NCBI GenBank assembly: GCA_910592205.1
Contig: CAJVPJ010000319.1
Span: 1-28,832 of the forward strand
Direction: 5' to 3'
Length of the DNA stretch: 28,832 nucleotides
Source: Paraglomus occultum
Taxonomy: Eukaryota; Glomeromycota; Glomeromycetes; Paraglomerales; Paraglomeraceae
Positions 1 through 11,922 of the stretch are shown piece after piece. A program made the translations under genes and the position numbers. The number at the start of each line of letters is the position of its first letter. Position 1 is the stretch's first letter. The notes under the pieces were generated by a model. It had not been told where the DNA came from, searched no databases, and was given only the letters and a program-made list of their open reading frames with translations.

Positions 1-482
1 AACAGAGTTTAGTCTTTACAGAAAAAGGATATTGTCAGACAAAAGTTGCAGAAGTTGTGCACCCGACTGTCCGGCTAGAAGTATAAGGGTGCTAACTATA
101 ATAATAATGACATCAGTTAATAGAGTGACAGGATCCTTAAGAGACTTACCAAAATAGAAATGATCGGTTACACGAAACTAATATACAAAGCAAATTCTCG
201 CCTCTGCCCTTTGAACCTCAAAGAGTCATATCTCAGTCGTAAAAAAAAAAAAAAAGGAAGAAAAAATCCGGATTCCCCCCCTAGACACAATATCAGACAG
301 TTGTTATTAATAGGCTTTAGTTGTTCTGGAAATTCGATTAGAGAGGATGGGAAGTAGCAAATCTAAGTTTGTGAATGGGATGAAAGAGCCCGCCTGTTGA
401 AAAAATTGCGACGGTTTTAGTAATGATTTCCCTTGAATTCTCGTGGTTATAGAAATCAGTACTCAAACCTAGACAATGTTTG
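1..482. other. left flank without recognisable gene
   Basis: No conserved coding segment was found. There is a run of A near 241-255 and a short CCCCCC near 275. The short open frames here are not supported by codon pattern or similarity that I can see. Confidence 0.5.
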
Positions 483-564
483 GACGACGTGCCCGAGTGG
501 TCTAAGGGGCCAGGTTTAGGTCCTGGTATGGAAACATGCGTGGGTTCGAACCCCACCGTCGTCA
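483..564 (+). tRNA. tRNA-Leu, anticodon UAG, no intron
   Basis: A full class II cloverleaf can be drawn. The acceptor stem pairs GACGACG (483-489) with CGTCGTC (557-563), with discriminator A at 564. The anticodon stem is CCAGG/CCTGG around the seven-base loop TTTAGGT, which gives anticodon TAG and reads CUA leucine codons. A long variable arm follows, as expected for leucine tRNA. The T arm is GTGGG-TTCGAAC-CCCAC (540-556) and supplies the internal B box; the A box lies in the TGGTCTAAGGGG part of the D arm. No anticodon-loop intron is present and CCA is not encoded, as is usual in eukaryotes. Confidence 0.95.
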
Positions 565-1123
565 TAGCAATATGTAATTAAGCATATGTGGTCTAGTGTA
601 TTATTTTGCCACTTCGCTAATTAGTTTAACATTGTAATAACTCGACTTTTCTTTTGCATTACTATTGGCATTGAGATACTGGCGTTGATGATGCTTCTCA
701 AACCTACGATTGATGTAAAGACTGGTTTTAGTAAAGTTTCCTTTACCGTGCGACAAGCTTTAGGCCTAGTAAACTAGTTTCGAATAAAGCAATGATACAT
801 CATAATTAACTGGGTGGGTTCAGCTTTTCACATTTTCACCCTCTTGAAAGCGCAAGGAAGGAGTTTTCTTCCTGACTGTCACCATATCGACAGGAAGGGG
901 ATTGAACGATAACTGCCAAAAAATGGCACGCGTCTACCTCTAGTTAGAGTTAATGGATCGGTAAATATAATCACAAGTCCTTGGGGATATGTATTAAAGA
1001 CCCCTGATACTGGTCAATTATTCCACCTAGCTAAACCAGAATATGGGTAAACTATGCTTTATTTCGTGTTAAAGTCATATAAATTATAAAGGTTCCAAGC
1101 TTAACTTTTGCAATGGTATTCAG
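565..1123. other. intergenic, nothing recognised
   Basis: AT-rich spacer between the tRNA and the 3' end of the minus-strand gene at 1124. I see no coding segment, RNA or repeat. The part next to 1124 is presumably the 3' UTR of that gene. Confidence 0.5.
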
Positions 1124-2140
1124 TCAAAATTCATCGTCCTTGTCGCTATCCTCCATATCAATCATTCCATCTGGTAAATTATACTTCCCACTAGCGACAC
1201 CTTTAGCGAAGTCCATCACTATTGTCAGTTCGCTAGGACTTAAATTTTCTAAAAAGCTCAGAGTATTTTCTTCAAGTTTGGCATAAGCCTCCTGACCCAA
1301 ATCTTGGAACAGAATATACGTCTGTGTTGCGTACTGTATGTGTTTCTCAGCCTCCTCCCACGGACATCGTAACGCATCTCGACTCTGTTGAACGCTCATA
1401 ATTTTCGGGTTATTCTTTAAGTAAAGTTGCAACTCTCCCAAACGAATTGCGGCCTTGAGACGGCTTCTAAAAGTAGCCTTTCTGTTACGAGAAATCCCAA
1501 ACTCTTTGTTTAATCGTCCTCGGATATCTTCGGGATTGGTTATCGCCCGAAATGTGAGTGGAGTAGCTGTCCCTTTCGCGGCGTTACGTAATAGCCGACA
1601 CAAATCATAATAATCATCGTCAACCAGAAAAGGCATCGGGGGATAGGTGCGCGGAGGATAGAATCGTTGTCTCGAATTAGACGCAGATTCTTGCTGTGGA
1701 TTAGGTAACGGTGACGCCACAGAAGATGAACGCGCCGGAGAAGATGTCATATTTGGATGTATGACATTATTGAGAATATCGGAACCCGTTCCATCAGATC
1801 TGTTTGATGATGGCATTCTGCTCCCGGACAAGTCTTTTTTTAGATCCATAATTGCCGATATTAGGTCGTTCACCTCTCTTTGGGTTACTGGCGCTGCAGT
1901 TGATTCTTTTGCCTTTTGTTTCTGCGAGGATGTATATCTACTTGACGTCGAGTATTCTTCAGTCGCATCATATATTCTCGTATCATTGATCACTTTGTCT
2001 CCAAGGACTAATTGAAACTGTGGGCGGAAAATGATGGTTATTGAGGCATGTCCTGCGTTATAAAGCTCCTTAATCATCTCTGCTAGCGTGTCCGGCTTAA
2101 ATGGAAAAGACAATTTGGGTGGTTGAAGATTCTCGGTCAT
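1124..2140 (-). CDS. uncharacterised 338-residue protein
   Basis: A single long open frame of 338 residues with no family I recognise. The N-terminal third (about 1-70) looks folded, with mixed hydrophobic and charged residues. Residues about 75-160 are Ser/Thr/Pro-rich and probably disordered, ending in a Pro/Tyr/Arg-rich stretch. The C-terminal half (about 165-325) is mostly helical in composition, with many charged residues, and the tail is a short acidic stretch ending DSDKDDEF. No signal peptide or membrane segment is apparent. A good donor GTATGT lies near 2235 on the minus strand and a CTATAG acceptor just before the start, so a 5' UTR intron is likely. It is head to head with BCP1, 207 bp apart. 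Confidence 0.7.
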   Translation of the reverse strand: MTENLQPPKLSFPFKPDTLAEMIKELYNAGHASITIIFRPQFQLVLGDKVINDTRIYDATEEYSTSSRYTSSQKQKAKESTAAPVTQREVNDLISAIMDLKKDLSGSRMPSSNRSDGTGSDILNNVIHPNMTSSPARSSSVASPLPNPQQESASNSRQRFYPPRTYPPMPFLVDDDYYDLCRLLRNAAKGTATPLTFRAITNPEDIRGRLNKEFGISRNRKATFRSRLKAAIRLGELQLYLKNNPKIMSVQQSRDALRCPWEEAEKHIQYATQTYILFQDLGQEAYAKLEENTLSFLENLSPSELTIVMDFAKGVASGKYNLPDGMIDMEDSDKDDEF

Positions 2141-2347
2141 GACTATAGGTATGGAGTGTGGGTGTTTGAGGTGTTGGGTGTGATTTTTGTGATGTCCCTA
2201 TTTCTATGTGAAAAGATATTGATTGCGTAACATACCTTCTTGATAAAGACCACAATGGTAAGCATATCACATGGCTACCAATATGCAAACAAAAAATTTT
2301 TTTGTCCGAGAATATACTTTTTTGTTAATATATATAAATATTCGAAA
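2141..2347. promoter_or_regulatory. shared divergent promoter region
   Basis: The 207 bp between the starts of the unrecognised 338-residue gene (-) and BCP1 (+) must hold both promoters. It contains the AT-rich stretch TTTTTTTGTCC to TATATATAAATA (about 2296-2341), the only TATA-like run, just upstream of the BCP1 start codon. The probable 5' UTR intron of the minus-strand gene also lies here. Confidence 0.45.
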
Positions 2348-3651
2348 ATGACTAAAAGAAAGAGACAAAATAAATCAACTGTCGATGATGACAATAAGGA
2401 AGATCAAATGGACATATCTGATGATGAAACTTCTGACGAAGAGGTATTGACGATCAAGTTTCGGATTTGCCTATAAGATACAGCTTGTAATCGCCAAGAA
2501 AAATGATTGATCGCTCAAATCTGTTATCTGACCAACTTTCGTATTTAGTTAGAAGACTTGACTGTTGACACAGAATTCGAGTTTTTTGATCCGCAGAAAC
2601 AAGATTTTCATGGAATTAAAAGACTTCTTACTCAATTATTCTCATCAGATGCGAAACTATTTGATCTCTCAGAGCTGACTGAGATAATATTAGATCAACC
2701 ATTGCTTGGAAGCACAGTGAAGATAGATGGAGAGGGGGCCCAGGGAGACCCATATGCACTGTTTACAGTCTTGAATCTCGGTGTCCATAAGGTTTGTAAT
2801 AATAGGCTATATTTATCGTAAGAACTTAGCAATGGTAATAGCTGATCACGTCTGCTTACGACTAATTTTCTTAGGAGAGATCAATATTCAAACAACTTCG
2901 CAAATATCTTTTAGAAAAGTCCAAGGAAGATGAGCAAGTACAGAAAAAATTGGACGAATTGCTTCAATCTGATAATGCGGGAATCGTTTTCAGTGAGAGA
3001 GTTATTAATATGCCCGTCGGAATTGTCCCGCCAATGTATAAAATGTTAATCGAAGAAATCCAATGGGCTGTCGACGAGGTAAATGTCGCATTGAAGGAAA
3101 ATTTAGTTTATACCGAGTTGAAATGGCATTAGGAGTAACTAGCATGTGCAACTGATAATAGAATGAACCGTACAAGTTTGACTGGTATTTAATACTATCG
3201 AGAACGTTCAAAGAAATTGAATCGACACTTGGATCAGAGTCCAGTGGAAATAAAAAGAAAAAGAAGAAAAAGCCCGATACAGTAAGCACAGTATATATAT
3301 ATTACTGAGTTTTCCTAGCAGCAATTGTCTTTACTTACTCTTGTTCATTTACACATTTTTTGTCACAGTTATCTTATTTCCATCCTGAAGATGAGATAAT
3401 TGAGCAGGTAGGAATTTTCTGCAAGTGTCTGCATATATCAAGTGGATCGCATATTAACTATAGGAACTTCCGTTTCGGTTCTGTAGAATTCAGATTTCAT
3501 ATTCGATTTCAAATTTACTCAGCAGCAAGCCTCTTCAGATTCAAAACGGACTTTTTATGATTTTGGGGTGTCAACAGCCATGCGATTATTTATTTTGCGA
3601 GGGGATAAGCTTCAAGCGGTGGCTGATGAATTAGAGAAAGCTTGTCAATGA
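2348..3651 (+). CDS. BCP1: BCP1/BCCIP family protein, ribosomal-protein chaperone and nuclear export factor
   Basis: Six exons: 2348-2443, 2549-2791, 2875-3078, 3162-3281, 3369-3407 and 3487-3651, all in phase 0, giving 288 residues (yeast Bcp1 is of similar size). Donors are GTATTG, GTTTGT, GTAAAT, GTAAGC and GTAGGA; all acceptors end in AG. Family hallmarks are visible: an acidic Lys-rich N-terminus, FEFFDPQKQDFHGIKRLL, DPYALFTVLNL, NEPYKFDWYLILSRT, YFHPEDE and a C-terminal FTQQQ...FYDFGVSTAMRLFI segment. In yeast the family escorts Rpl23 and supports nuclear export; in animals BCCIP binds BRCA2 and p21. The Lys-rich run before exon 5 is an insertion-prone loop. The gene converges with TGS1, with 106 bp between the stop codons. 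Confidence 0.93.
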
Positions 3652-3757
3652 CCATTCGTGTTACTACATTAAAACTGTCAAGAACATTATTTGACATATA
3701 CAAACCGTTGACGCGTGCCACAATGATATTCTATCAATCGTCTAGTTTGTCAAGTTT

Positions 3758-5160
<1,403 letters not shown>

Positions 5161-5181
5161 TATGACGAGAACGAAATTCAA

Positions 5182-6897
5182 CCGAGTTGCAAATAGATCA
5201 AAATATTTTTATATGACCAGTAACAAATTTTCAGGGGCCTAAATTTACGCATAAGTAATTGACCCCCTCGTCATTTGAAATGTTCAGACATCACCACAAC
5301 TGCAACCTATCTCGAGGAACGTATTGCCTTTTCATATTCAATGGAACCATTATAATTGAAGTTTTTCATATACTAATACGGGAATCCTATATAAACTTTA
5401 TGTTTAGCAGTCACATGCAATTGCTAAAAATTTACTCTGTATCTTTAATAAGCTTGCATAGTATTATCTCTATTGTTGGATTGATGAGACATGATATGCT
5501 GAAAATTGGTCAAACATTAGCTCACCCAGTCACCCATTAGCAAACATTGCTTCAACCAATTTGAAGGAAAAAAATGTTCTAATTATATTAGTGGATTAGT
5601 ACAAGCTGATTGCTCTTCTTTTTTTGTACTTTAGCTACAACATGTAACAAGTATTTACAAAAAATGATATGTCATAACGTCACTCTTTAGAGTTAGAATT
5701 ATCTTGAACTATCGCGCGATAATCTTTTATGAAACGCGACATAAACCCCGTCTTTCAAATGAACATTTCCTTAATTAAGTACACTATTCGTAAATTTAAA
5801 CGTCTAGTTCAATCTAGAAAATAAACGGAATCCTGCGACCGATGTGAGGGGGAAAAAACCAAGGATGCTAGGCCGCCTGCAGGTTGTAGAAATATACCGT
5901 CAAGTGCAAATGGAAACTCGACTCTATCAAATCAAAGACAAATTGTCCACTTTATCTTCGAACCAATAATTTAGTCATCTTGTTTAAGTATAAGTCCCTT
6001 GTATGTCATTATATCCAATACTACTTAATAAATCATGGTACTCTTTGAGAAACCACCTGAAAGTTGTTCTTGTTAGAATATTTGAGCCTTATGCTCTTTA
6101 AGAATATATCCAAACCAATAAATTTTGATTACACAATCCGGTAAGACACTCCGTGCGTGATTGCAGGTTGCTTATGCAATGATGTTTATATTTATTGTGG
6201 CTTTTGGGGTCTTCTTGAGTCCATCCTTAAAACTCAGAAACCCACATATACTCTTCTATTACTATTAGCCCAAATTCAAACCCCCCCCCCCCAAAAAAAA
6301 AAAAATTTTTTTTTTAATTTTTTCATATTAGAATAGGTTTAATCCGGTGTCGTTTAATCTGTCACATTTATTAACAGGTTAATCTTTAGAAAAATGGCAT
6401 TATTATTGTGATGCGAATGGTTACTGTAGGTGAGTTTTGTTAATTGCCTATGTGCGTCGCCGCCGTAGACGGAACAATATAGTCATGGACACCAATGGAG
6501 AAATCAATGCATCTTTCAACGTTAATGTGACTATTGTAGATATTAAAATCTGACTATGAATCGTACGAAGACGCTCTAACCAATAGTATAAGTTACATAT
6601 CAATTAGACATAGTTTCCAGTATGGCTCGTCAGAACAGAATCGTGTTTTCGTCTCGCAAGAGCAGCATTGACAAAATCTCTTTTGGGAGATTTGATTTTC
6701 ATGACTCAGCATACCGCAGACTTGTATTACTTTTCAAGTATTTTAAAGTTGGAATTGTTTCCAATTAATTTCTATTTCATTTTTTGTTACTACTCGTCAT
6801 ATAAAGTACAGGAAATGTTCATCATATCTATTTTCGATAGCTGAGATCCTCACAGATTTATAATTAATTAGCGCGTGACTCTGTTCCATTACATCAT
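5182..6897. other. 1.7 kb intergenic region, no gene seen
   Basis: No conserved protein segment on either strand. The ends are presumably the TGS1 promoter and the HRD1 3' UTR. It includes the homopolymer block at 6281-6321. Short open frames such as 5259-5540 have no supporting pattern. Confidence 0.5.
6281..6321. repeat. stacked homopolymer block, C12-A13-T10-AA-T6
   Basis: Twelve C are followed at once by thirteen A, ten T, AA and six T. The A and T runs are complementary and could form a hairpin. It lies in non-coding DNA. It may be a genuine slippage-prone site or a place where the assembly is unreliable. Confidence 0.85.
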
Positions 6898-7758
6898 TTA
6901 TTCGGAACCACCCGTCGAGCTGCTGCCGCGTTCTCCCTCGACAACTTCTTTGCCTTTGCCTTTTCTGTCAATGTTGTGTTCTTCAGTTGCTCCATTACGC
7001 CTCACGTCACCAAATTCAAATTGAGACCGTGTCTGTGTATTGGTGCTATCACTCCCGCCAGTTGACGGTATATTGGGCATAACACTGATCGTCTGCGTCA
7101 ATATTCCAATAAGATCAACAATTTGAGAATTGACCGTCTGGAGAATACGTAATTGTTCTTGGAGGCCTTCTCGAGTACCACTCTCAATTAACTTTATTTG
7201 ATCTTCTGATAAGCCATCCAATGACTGAGACACGGGCCCATTCCGAAGCCGTGTTGGAAAGAGGGGTATCAGGCCATTAGGAAGCGCTGTGAGAGGTTGC
7301 ATGAATGGAAGTGTCGTAGCCGAAGATGTTGACGATATCGTAGCCTGGATTGATTGACGTGGGAGAGTTGATGAATTAAATGAAAATTGCGTTTGAGCTG
7401 TGGACGATTGCGAATCGACTGGTTTGAGTAGTGGATGACTATAACACGTATTACGATCACTTGGTCAGCGATTTCCCCATTACCCACCTCATTCTGAGAG
7501 TTGCGAGGTTGTAAGTTACCTCCATCTCCCCCTACTCCGCCTGCTGGTGCTCCTTGTCTGTCGACTACATTCATTAATGGCACAGGTATAGCTGGCCATC
7601 CCCCTTGCATCGCCGGTGGAATCATCATAGGTGGCGGCAAGCCTTGAATAGGATTAGCAGCTACACCACCATTTCCAAATGGATAACCCCCTAATGGTGG
7701 TCGCGGCTGTTGTATTGGGGGTGCGTTACGCCCAGCACCAACTTGGCGGCCTTGTTGC

Positions 7759-7789
<31 letters not shown>

Positions 7790-9677
7790 GCTGTTGCTGC
7801 TGCTGCTGTTGCTGCTGTTGTTGCTGCTGCTGTTGCTGTTGTTGCGTTGGTTGATCTAGATGAGATTAAAATTGAGACTCGTATCAGCATCGGATATTAA
7901 ACAAAAAACATTTGGGCATTCAATTACTGTGTAACCTCTCTCGAGAACAGGTCTTCGACTAGAAATAGAAAAGTTAAGATTAATAACAATGTCGAGCAAT
8001 TTGCTTGATCGACAATAAAATCGATTCGAGTTCAACCAGTATTATTTACCATGTTGGGCAGCTCTGTTGTCTTTCTAGCCAACTTCGTAAACAATGAAAA
8101 TGAAATATATGTCCGCACGGTAACTTTTTGGGCGTATCTCCCATTCCATTATTTCTTGATTGAGTTCTTCCAGCTGCATTTGCTGGTTGATTATTTCCAT
8201 TATCAATAATGTTATTAATATTATTGTTGTTGTTGTTGTTGTTATTATTGTTGTTAATGTTATTATTGTTATTCAAATCATCCTGATTGCCATTAAAAGC
8301 AACCATGTCCTCACGGCATATGATACAGGTACGATCACTCAGTCGTTCCAATTCCTCATTAGTCGCATTTGGATAACGTTCATTCATATTTCTAGTAGCT
8401 CTACGATATCTTATTAGATCGCCGCACTTTTGAACGAAGGAGCGAAAAGTAATATAGACATCTCGTATTATATGAAGCGGTGGCCCATAATGATAAAGTA
8501 TTATGGCAAAGAATATGAGATATATTATCAGCTTGAAGAAATCTAGTCGACAAATGGGTGAACAGAATCAGTCAAATGTCACAAGATTTGAAATTTAAAC
8601 AAGACTAAATCTTGAAAGTATACCCGTCACAAGCTCCAGATAGAACACATAGATCGACTTGTTTTCCCAAGGTTCTTCACGTCTCATATCTATAACATTC
8701 AATAGATACTTGAGGAATGTAGCAATGACAGTACAAGCCAATATGGAATACTACGCGTCAAATATGCAGATCACAAGTCAGTCATAAGTACAAACGGCAT
8801 TGCTCGCTAAAAAATTATTACTTACCTCAAAAGCAAACATTATCATCATATTTGCGCCTTTTTGCCGTGTCACATTAATAGCATGCATTACAAGAAGCGA
8901 GTCCACCGAACACAATATCTCCATCAATGCCAACATTCGCACATGAAATAGCAAGGAAACAGCAGGCGATTGCCCCATCTACGCATAAAATCATTTTCAG
9001 TTAGCCAGAGAACATAATCTCTGCAGAATTCCACATCTCCGCACTCACAAACTCGATTCGATCCTGACATAGCCAATGGAATATTTTTAAGAACAACAGC
9101 GTTGTAAATGTCACCACGAATTTCGTATCAAATTCGTCTCGAAATATCGTCATCGCAAGACACGTTTCCGTAACTGCGTACCATGCTCTCTCATATAGAT
9201 GCTGCAGGAAAAACAGTGGGCATGATGAGAATTGAAGGTTCGCAAATAAAAAAACAAAAGATCTACTCAACGGCAACAAACTTCAATCTCCACGGCTCGT
9301 AACCGTCCAAAAAAGATACGAAAAAGTATCTGCCCGAAAACGAGTGTCAAGAATAATCCCATATTCATTAAAATCTGGAAAATAGAGAGTGTGTGCGTAA
9401 GAACCTTGAAATTGGTAAGACACTCTTTGATAACATTATTTGAGTCGGTGGCCATTCCAACAGATTCAACACAGGAGTATACTAATTACACCGTCCCAAC
9501 CTTGCTACATAAAGTAATGTTACATTCCTCCGGAGTATGACATACCATTAAACACGCACTTGACTTTGATAGGTAAATACAAGCCGAGTAAAAGTTGCTC
9601 CGCTGTCTGAGTGCATTTCCGACGATCGAGATCGTCAAAAGCGTGCTGACACTGCCATACACTGCCCAGCGAACCAT
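6898..9677 (-). CDS. HRD1: HRD1/synoviolin-type ER membrane E3 ubiquitin ligase
   Basis: Nine exons on the minus strand: 9677-9546, 9374-9282, 9201-9049, 8978-8826, 8750-8624, 8542-8050, 7958-7936, 7855-7484 and 7418-6898, giving 688 residues. It is the ligase of ER-associated degradation, anchored by an N-terminal multi-pass domain (about 1-250), with motifs such as [38 protein letters not shown] and FLKIFHWL. The RING-H2 ligands are C292, C295, C362, H364, H367, C370, C381 and C384. Between C295 and C362 sits an Asn-rich insertion; metazoan HRD1 has only about 12 residues there. Exon 7 is 23 nt and the last zinc ligand codon is split TG/T. A 31-Gln tract follows the RING, then a Pro/Gly-rich tail and a C-terminal helical, Ser-rich part. 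The exon 8-9 junction (donor GTAATG, 65 bp intron) is inferred from phase only. Confidence 0.92.
7752..7844 (-). repeat. CAA/CAG trinucleotide repeat encoding 31 glutamines in HRD1
   Basis: Thirty-one consecutive minus-strand codons are CAA or CAG, a mixed and therefore partly stabilised repeat. It lies in exon 8 of HRD1, twelve residues after the last RING cysteine. The plus-strand frame through it reads as an artificial Val/Ala-rich ORF (7679-7900) and is not a gene. Confidence 0.95.
8200..8276 (-). repeat. AAT/AAC trinucleotide repeat encoding Asn-rich insertion in the HRD1 RING
   Basis: Minus-strand AAT/AAC codons with a few ATT encode an almost pure Asn run broken by Ile and Asp. It lies between zinc ligands two and three of the RING finger. 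The frame stays open across it and the flanking RING residues are intact. Confidence 0.9.
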
Positions 9678-9826
9678 GTTGACTAAAAGAGACAGAATTT
9701 AGAATATTGCTATTATAAATAATGTCGTGTGATGAGTCAAATATGACAGTTGACGCACTCACGTGAATTCAAGCCTACGTTTTTGCCAACTCCTAGAGTC
9801 GACTTGTCTCTCCCGATTTTCTAACC
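9678..9826. promoter_or_regulatory. divergent promoter region of HRD1 and prefoldin 1
   Basis: Only 149 bp separate the start codons of HRD1 (-) and the prefoldin gene (+), so both promoters and 5' UTRs lie here. No clear TATA box is visible. Confidence 0.45.
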
Positions 9827-10331
9827 ATGTCGACGTCGGACCAAGCATTAAGACAGGCACGTAAATATTTGCAACAAATTTTATTTACAACGCTAATTGT
9901 AATAACGTCTGTCTAGTGAATTAATAGGTCATTGTTGACCTAAACAACCGTTTAGTAGAGAGCAACCGTCAACTGTCAGGTTTAAAGGTTCAGATCGCAA
10001 GCAAAGAGAGAGAGAAGCGTATGACAGAATTGACCAAGAAAGAACTCTCTACACTTGATTCCAATGTAATAACTTACAAATCTGTTGGCAAAGCGTGAGT
10101 AAAACAATACTTCTCTCGGTATCATGGTATTATTTTTTTTTACATTTGCAATAACGTCACGTTCAAATTAGGTTCTTTCGCGCAGACTTGCCGTTGCTGA
10201 TGAATGATATGGATAAACAAGTAGAAAAGGTTACATCAGAGATTGAAGTATTAGATAAAAAGAAAAAGTACCTAGAGAGGCACATTAATGAGGCACAAAC
10301 AGGATTAAAAGAAGTCCTTGGACGACAGTAA
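9827..10331 (+). CDS. PFD1: prefoldin subunit 1 (beta-type)
   Basis: Cytosolic co-chaperone subunit that helps deliver nascent actin and tubulin to the CCT chaperonin. The protein is two long coiled-coil helices joined by a short hairpin, as in the family. Seen here are VESNRQLSGLKVQI, ELTKKELSTL, YKSVGKAFFRADL (the conserved G-x-FF hairpin region) and KKYLERHINEAQ. Preferred exons are 9827-9856, 9928-10094 and 10172-10331, giving 118 residues, close to human PFDN1. This needs intron 1 to be GC-AG (CAG/GCACGT ... AATAG). The all-canonical alternative is 9827-9860 joined to 9956-10094, giving 110 residues, close to yeast Pfd1. Both keep the frame. It is divergent from HRD1. Confidence 0.9.
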
Positions 10332-10719
10332 CTGAAAGAGATTGTAAAAAGTTATGTACACAAGCATTCCGATATAATTATTAATTTGAAATAATATTGG
10401 GAGCGATAGAAGAGTTCTTTTTGGCGCGTCGAATAATGCATGTTTCAGACATTTGCGGAATTTTTTTGCACGGGTTAGTTATGGATTATAATTACAATAA
10501 AACCAATAGATGTCAAATCTGTCTGTCAAAATTAATAAATGTATTTTACAATGTCTGATTTAAGAAATCGCGTAAATAAAAATAAATACAAAATGCCAAT
10601 TTTCCAGGGTCAAAAAACTAATAAATAATTACATGAACAAAAATTCACCAGGAATCAATTTTTTTTGTAGCGCTTACTCTAAATCATCCCACTCCAATCA
10701 AACCCAGTTACAAATTTTA
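10332..10719. other. intergenic, converging 3' ends
   Basis: AT-rich spacer between the prefoldin stop and the minus-strand membrane protein. AATAAA-like motifs occur on both strands (for example near 10496 and 10575), which fits the 3' ends of two convergent genes. Confidence 0.45.
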
Positions 10720-11922
10720 TCATGACTCTTCAGCATCTCTATTCAGTACCGTAGTCTCGTCAGCATTGTCATCGTCAGCGGTACGGTTACTACTCATCGA
10801 TACTCTTTCATATGTTCCTTCATCCTCTTCGTCATTATCCGGGTTGCGAACAAGCAGAGAACTAGCACGTGAAGGCTGAGCTCGATTGGAGGCAGTTTCA
10901 ATGTCATTGTTGGGTTCACTCGAAGCCTCTTCCCCTCCCTCGATTTCGCCAGTCGTTTCTGATACTTCTCCACTATCTCTATTCCCCTCACCGGCATTCG
11001 CTTCCAGATCCGTCGTGTCGTAGGTTCTTCCGCCTTGCCTGCCGTCCAGGTTGCCATTCTCGTTCTCAACCACGCTCTCATACGAAGGCGGCAATTCTCC
11101 GGGTGGCATGATCCAACTCACCAACTGTGCCCACATCGAAGGATCTCCCTCAACCGTGTATCGTGGTAATGTAGCCGAGCTGTTCTGTCTAGTTAGTATC
11201 GTACCACTGAGTAAAAGACTGGCACCCCGCCGCATGCGCGATCCTACTCCAGTGTCAGCAGTATCCTGAGCGGCTTCGTCGTGCTTCTTGCAAATCTTTT
11301 TAGCATACATTATTGTTAAGAGCGACGTCAGCAAAATTATAACACAGCTAGCTATCGCTATTACTTGACTTGTGTTTGGTTGCGTTGAAGGCGGAGGACC
11401 AAAATAGTGAACGTTCGCCGGCCGGCTAAAGCCGCCAGTGAGTTCGCTAATTTGATCTTCGGATGGATCCGGTTGACATATTCCTTGTGAACAGATATAA
11501 GAGGCACAATGATTGGACGACAAGCATACTTCACCGGCATACAATTTGTGCCGGCATTTCCCTTCTTTACAGTAAAGGTTTGGCAGGTTGTTACTCAAAT
11601 CGTCTATACATGATCCGATTTCAAGCGGATTGTAAAATGTTCCTGACGGTGGAGAAATTGTGTCCGATGCCCAGAACTGTGATGCCCATCCGGTTACTTG
11701 TAATTTGACAGTGTCGTTTGTTATCTGCAGGTTTTCACATGCTGCATCTACGGAATCACCTGGATTCGTGGGCCCGACGTATTCGATGGGAGGAAATACC
11801 GTCGAATTCAATCGCCAAGACGATAATTGAGCAGTTGAACACGTAAGCGAATTTTCAGTGATATAGCAATAAGAATTCGAAGAACAGCTCGCGCTGCCAC
11901 AGTATGTAGTTTGATATGCCAT
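10720..11922 (-). CDS. orphan Cys-rich single-pass membrane protein with LPPSY motif
   Basis: A 400-residue frame with no family I recognise. The first 185 residues look extracellular: about a dozen cysteines, potential N-glycosylation sites (for example NDT, NST) and the cluster YCKEGKCRHKLYAGEVC. One membrane helix spans about 186-207, followed by a basic stop-transfer KKICKKH. The cytoplasmic part is disordered, Glu/Asp/Ser/Thr-rich, with LPPSY at 277-281, the kind of site bound by WW domains of Nedd4/Rsp5 ligases. The annotated start gives no proper signal peptide. In-frame codons upstream encode a hydrophobic SSSLIFYYL stretch up to a stop near 11952, so an upstream exon supplying a signal peptide is likely. 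Confidence 0.75.
   Translation of the reverse strand: MAYQTTYCGSASCSSNSYCYITENSLTCSTAQLSSWRLNSTVFPPIEYVGPTNPGDSVDAACENLQITNDTVKLQVTGWASQFWASDTISPPSGTFYNPLEIGSCIDDLSNNLPNLYCKEGKCRHKLYAGEVCLSSNHCASYICSQGICQPDPSEDQISELTGGFSRPANVHYFGPPPSTQPNTSQVIAIASCVIILLTSLLTIMYAKKICKKHDEAAQDTADTGVGSRMRRGASLLLSGTILTRQNSSATLPRYTVEGDPSMWAQLVSWIMPPGELPPSYESVVENENGNLDGRQGGRTYDTTDLEANAGEGNRDSGEVSETTGEIEGGEEASSEPNNDIETASNRAQPSRASSLLVRNPDNDEEDEGTYERVSMSSNRTADDDNADETTVLNRDAEES

Noticed and set aside
5259-5540. 93-residue plus-strand ORF
   Set aside because: No family, no intron signals in context, in the promoter side of TGS1.
7679-7900. Plus-strand ORF of Val/Ala repeats
   Set aside because: It is the antisense shadow of the HRD1 poly-Gln coding tract.
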